Below are positions 50,523-50,933 of a stretch of 50,933 nucleotides of DNA, piece by piece; within the stretch, counting starts at the first letter, position 1; the number at the start of each line of letters is the position of its first letter. The notes under the pieces are model-generated. The model searched no databases. It saw only the letters and a program-made list of their open reading frames with translations, and was not told the origin of the DNA. The translations under genes and the position numbers were made by a program. Source of the DNA: Fimousia sp045616445 (GTDB taxonomy: Bacteria; Bacillota; Clostridia; Lachnospirales; Lachnospiraceae); assembly GCA_045616445.1 (NCBI GenBank), contig JAZLGR010000005.1, positions 1 to 50,933 of the forward strand, read 5' to 3'.

Positions 50523-50933
50523 TTATTCTCTTTTTAACGCGTGGATCAGGGCATCACTCAGTGATTCGGATGGAGCCTGTGCTGTGATACGAGAACTGTC
50601 CAGGCGAGGATACTGATAACGCCAGTTATCATACTCTTCCTGTGTGATCTCTCCAGTTCTTAACTTTGATGCCATTTCATTCCAGACACAAAGCATCTTA
50701 TGAAGTTCTGCAGCATCCGTGTTCTGACGTACATTGACACGCATGCAGACCTCTCCATCGAGTTCTGCGACTTGTAAACCGAAGGTATCTTCTAATGCAA
50801 AGAGGGTATGCATCAATCCGATATAGGAATCAATATCAGGAACTGTGAGTGCCTGGGGAGTTACTTCAAGGATGGAGGCCATTGAAGCAACCAGGTCACT
50901 CTTGGGGATTCTTGCCTCTTTCTCATACTGGGC
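50523..50933 (-). CDS. XRE-family helix-turn-helix protein, 5' end outside the window
   Basis: The frame is open from the stop at 50523 to the right edge, so its start is missing. The first visible residues, AQYEKEARIPKSDLVASMASILEVTP, are the last helices of an XRE helix-turn-helix. The remaining 100 residues form the effector region found in a group of Clostridial XRE regulators (IGLMHTLFALEDTFGL...). An internal ATG at 50882 should not be taken as the start, because the DNA-binding part lies upstream of it. Function unknown. Confidence 0.75.
   Translation of the reverse strand, partial: AQYEKEARIPKSDLVASMASILEVTPQALTVPDIDSYIGLMHTLFALEDTFGLQVAELDGEVCMRVNVRQNTDAAELHKMLCVWNEMASKLRTGEITQEEYDNWRYQYPRLDSSRITAQAPSESLSDALIHALKRE

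Noticed and set aside
50448..50525. A fourth terminator-centred duplication at guaA
   Set aside because: The stem is about 27 bp with little further complementarity, and it does not enter either gene.

Overview
The window looks like the chromosome of an anaerobic, low-to-moderate GC Firmicute of the class Clostridia, most likely a Lachnospiraceae gut commensal (inference from gene content). The supporting signs are sigma-A type promoters, strong AGGAGG-type ribosome binding sites, a CIRCE box in front of clpB, a glmS ribozyme, the tig-clpP-clpX-lon-engB block, a DUF4364 gene, and a YczE-like/cytidylate-kinase-like fusion. I see no rRNA, tRNA, CRISPR array, insertion sequence or prophage.

Layout. 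1-365: a 51-bp tandem repeat at the edge, then apparently empty DNA. 366-2981: a DeoR-type repressor divergent from two Cof-type HAD phosphatases, with a 17-bp palindrome between them. 3081-5808 (minus): PHP phosphoesterase, NusG-domain-II membrane protein, sirtuin and SfsA. 6072-10428: citrate synthase behind a consensus promoter, an alpha/beta hydrolase, a DUF3990/XRE pair that looks like a toxin-antitoxin module, and a lone PTS EIIA-Glc. 10638-18122: ClpB, the membrane/kinase fusion, uracil-DNA glycosylase, 5-formyl-THF cyclo-ligase, CYTH protein, DJ-1/PfpI protein and a DUF1189 protein. 18323-21194: a two-component system. 21359-24256: purF-purB. 24645-29198: lipid kinase, LysR regulator, HAD phosphatase and glmS with its ribozyme. 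29639-31723: LTA-synthase-like protein. 31834-38028: trigger factor and the Clp/Lon proteolysis block. 38707-41303 (minus): DUF4364, radical SAM protein and malic enzyme. 41456-44240: HAD phosphatase, CpXC protein and an orphan LytS-like kinase. 44317-47557: larB, larC, a lipoprotein and a His-rich CsoR/RcnR-type regulator, which read as a nickel-cofactor cluster. 47572-50343: cell-wall amidase and guaA. 50523-50933: an XRE regulator cut by the right edge.

The most unusual structure is a set of three very long imperfect hairpins (330, 354 and 386 bp), each centred on an intrinsic terminator. They lie at the 3' ends of purB, engB and the DUF4364 gene. Their sequences are mostly different, but the design is the same. 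A bidirectional terminator with A-tract and T-tract sits at the axis, and both arms run outward for about 165-190 bp. The gene-proximal arm reaches into the last codons of the adjacent gene, so the distal arm is a decayed inverted copy of that gene's 3' end. Beside the purB element are two further inverted copies of the same purB 3' segment, in tandem with a 21-bp period. This suggests a repeated fold-back copying process at terminators, by DNA template switching or self-primed reverse transcription (inference), and is the best candidate here for something undescribed.

Other points of interest are the loss of the donor histidine in EIIA-Glc, a hairpin that buries the only ribosome binding site of the DUF3990 gene, and the metal-sensing look of the lar cluster.
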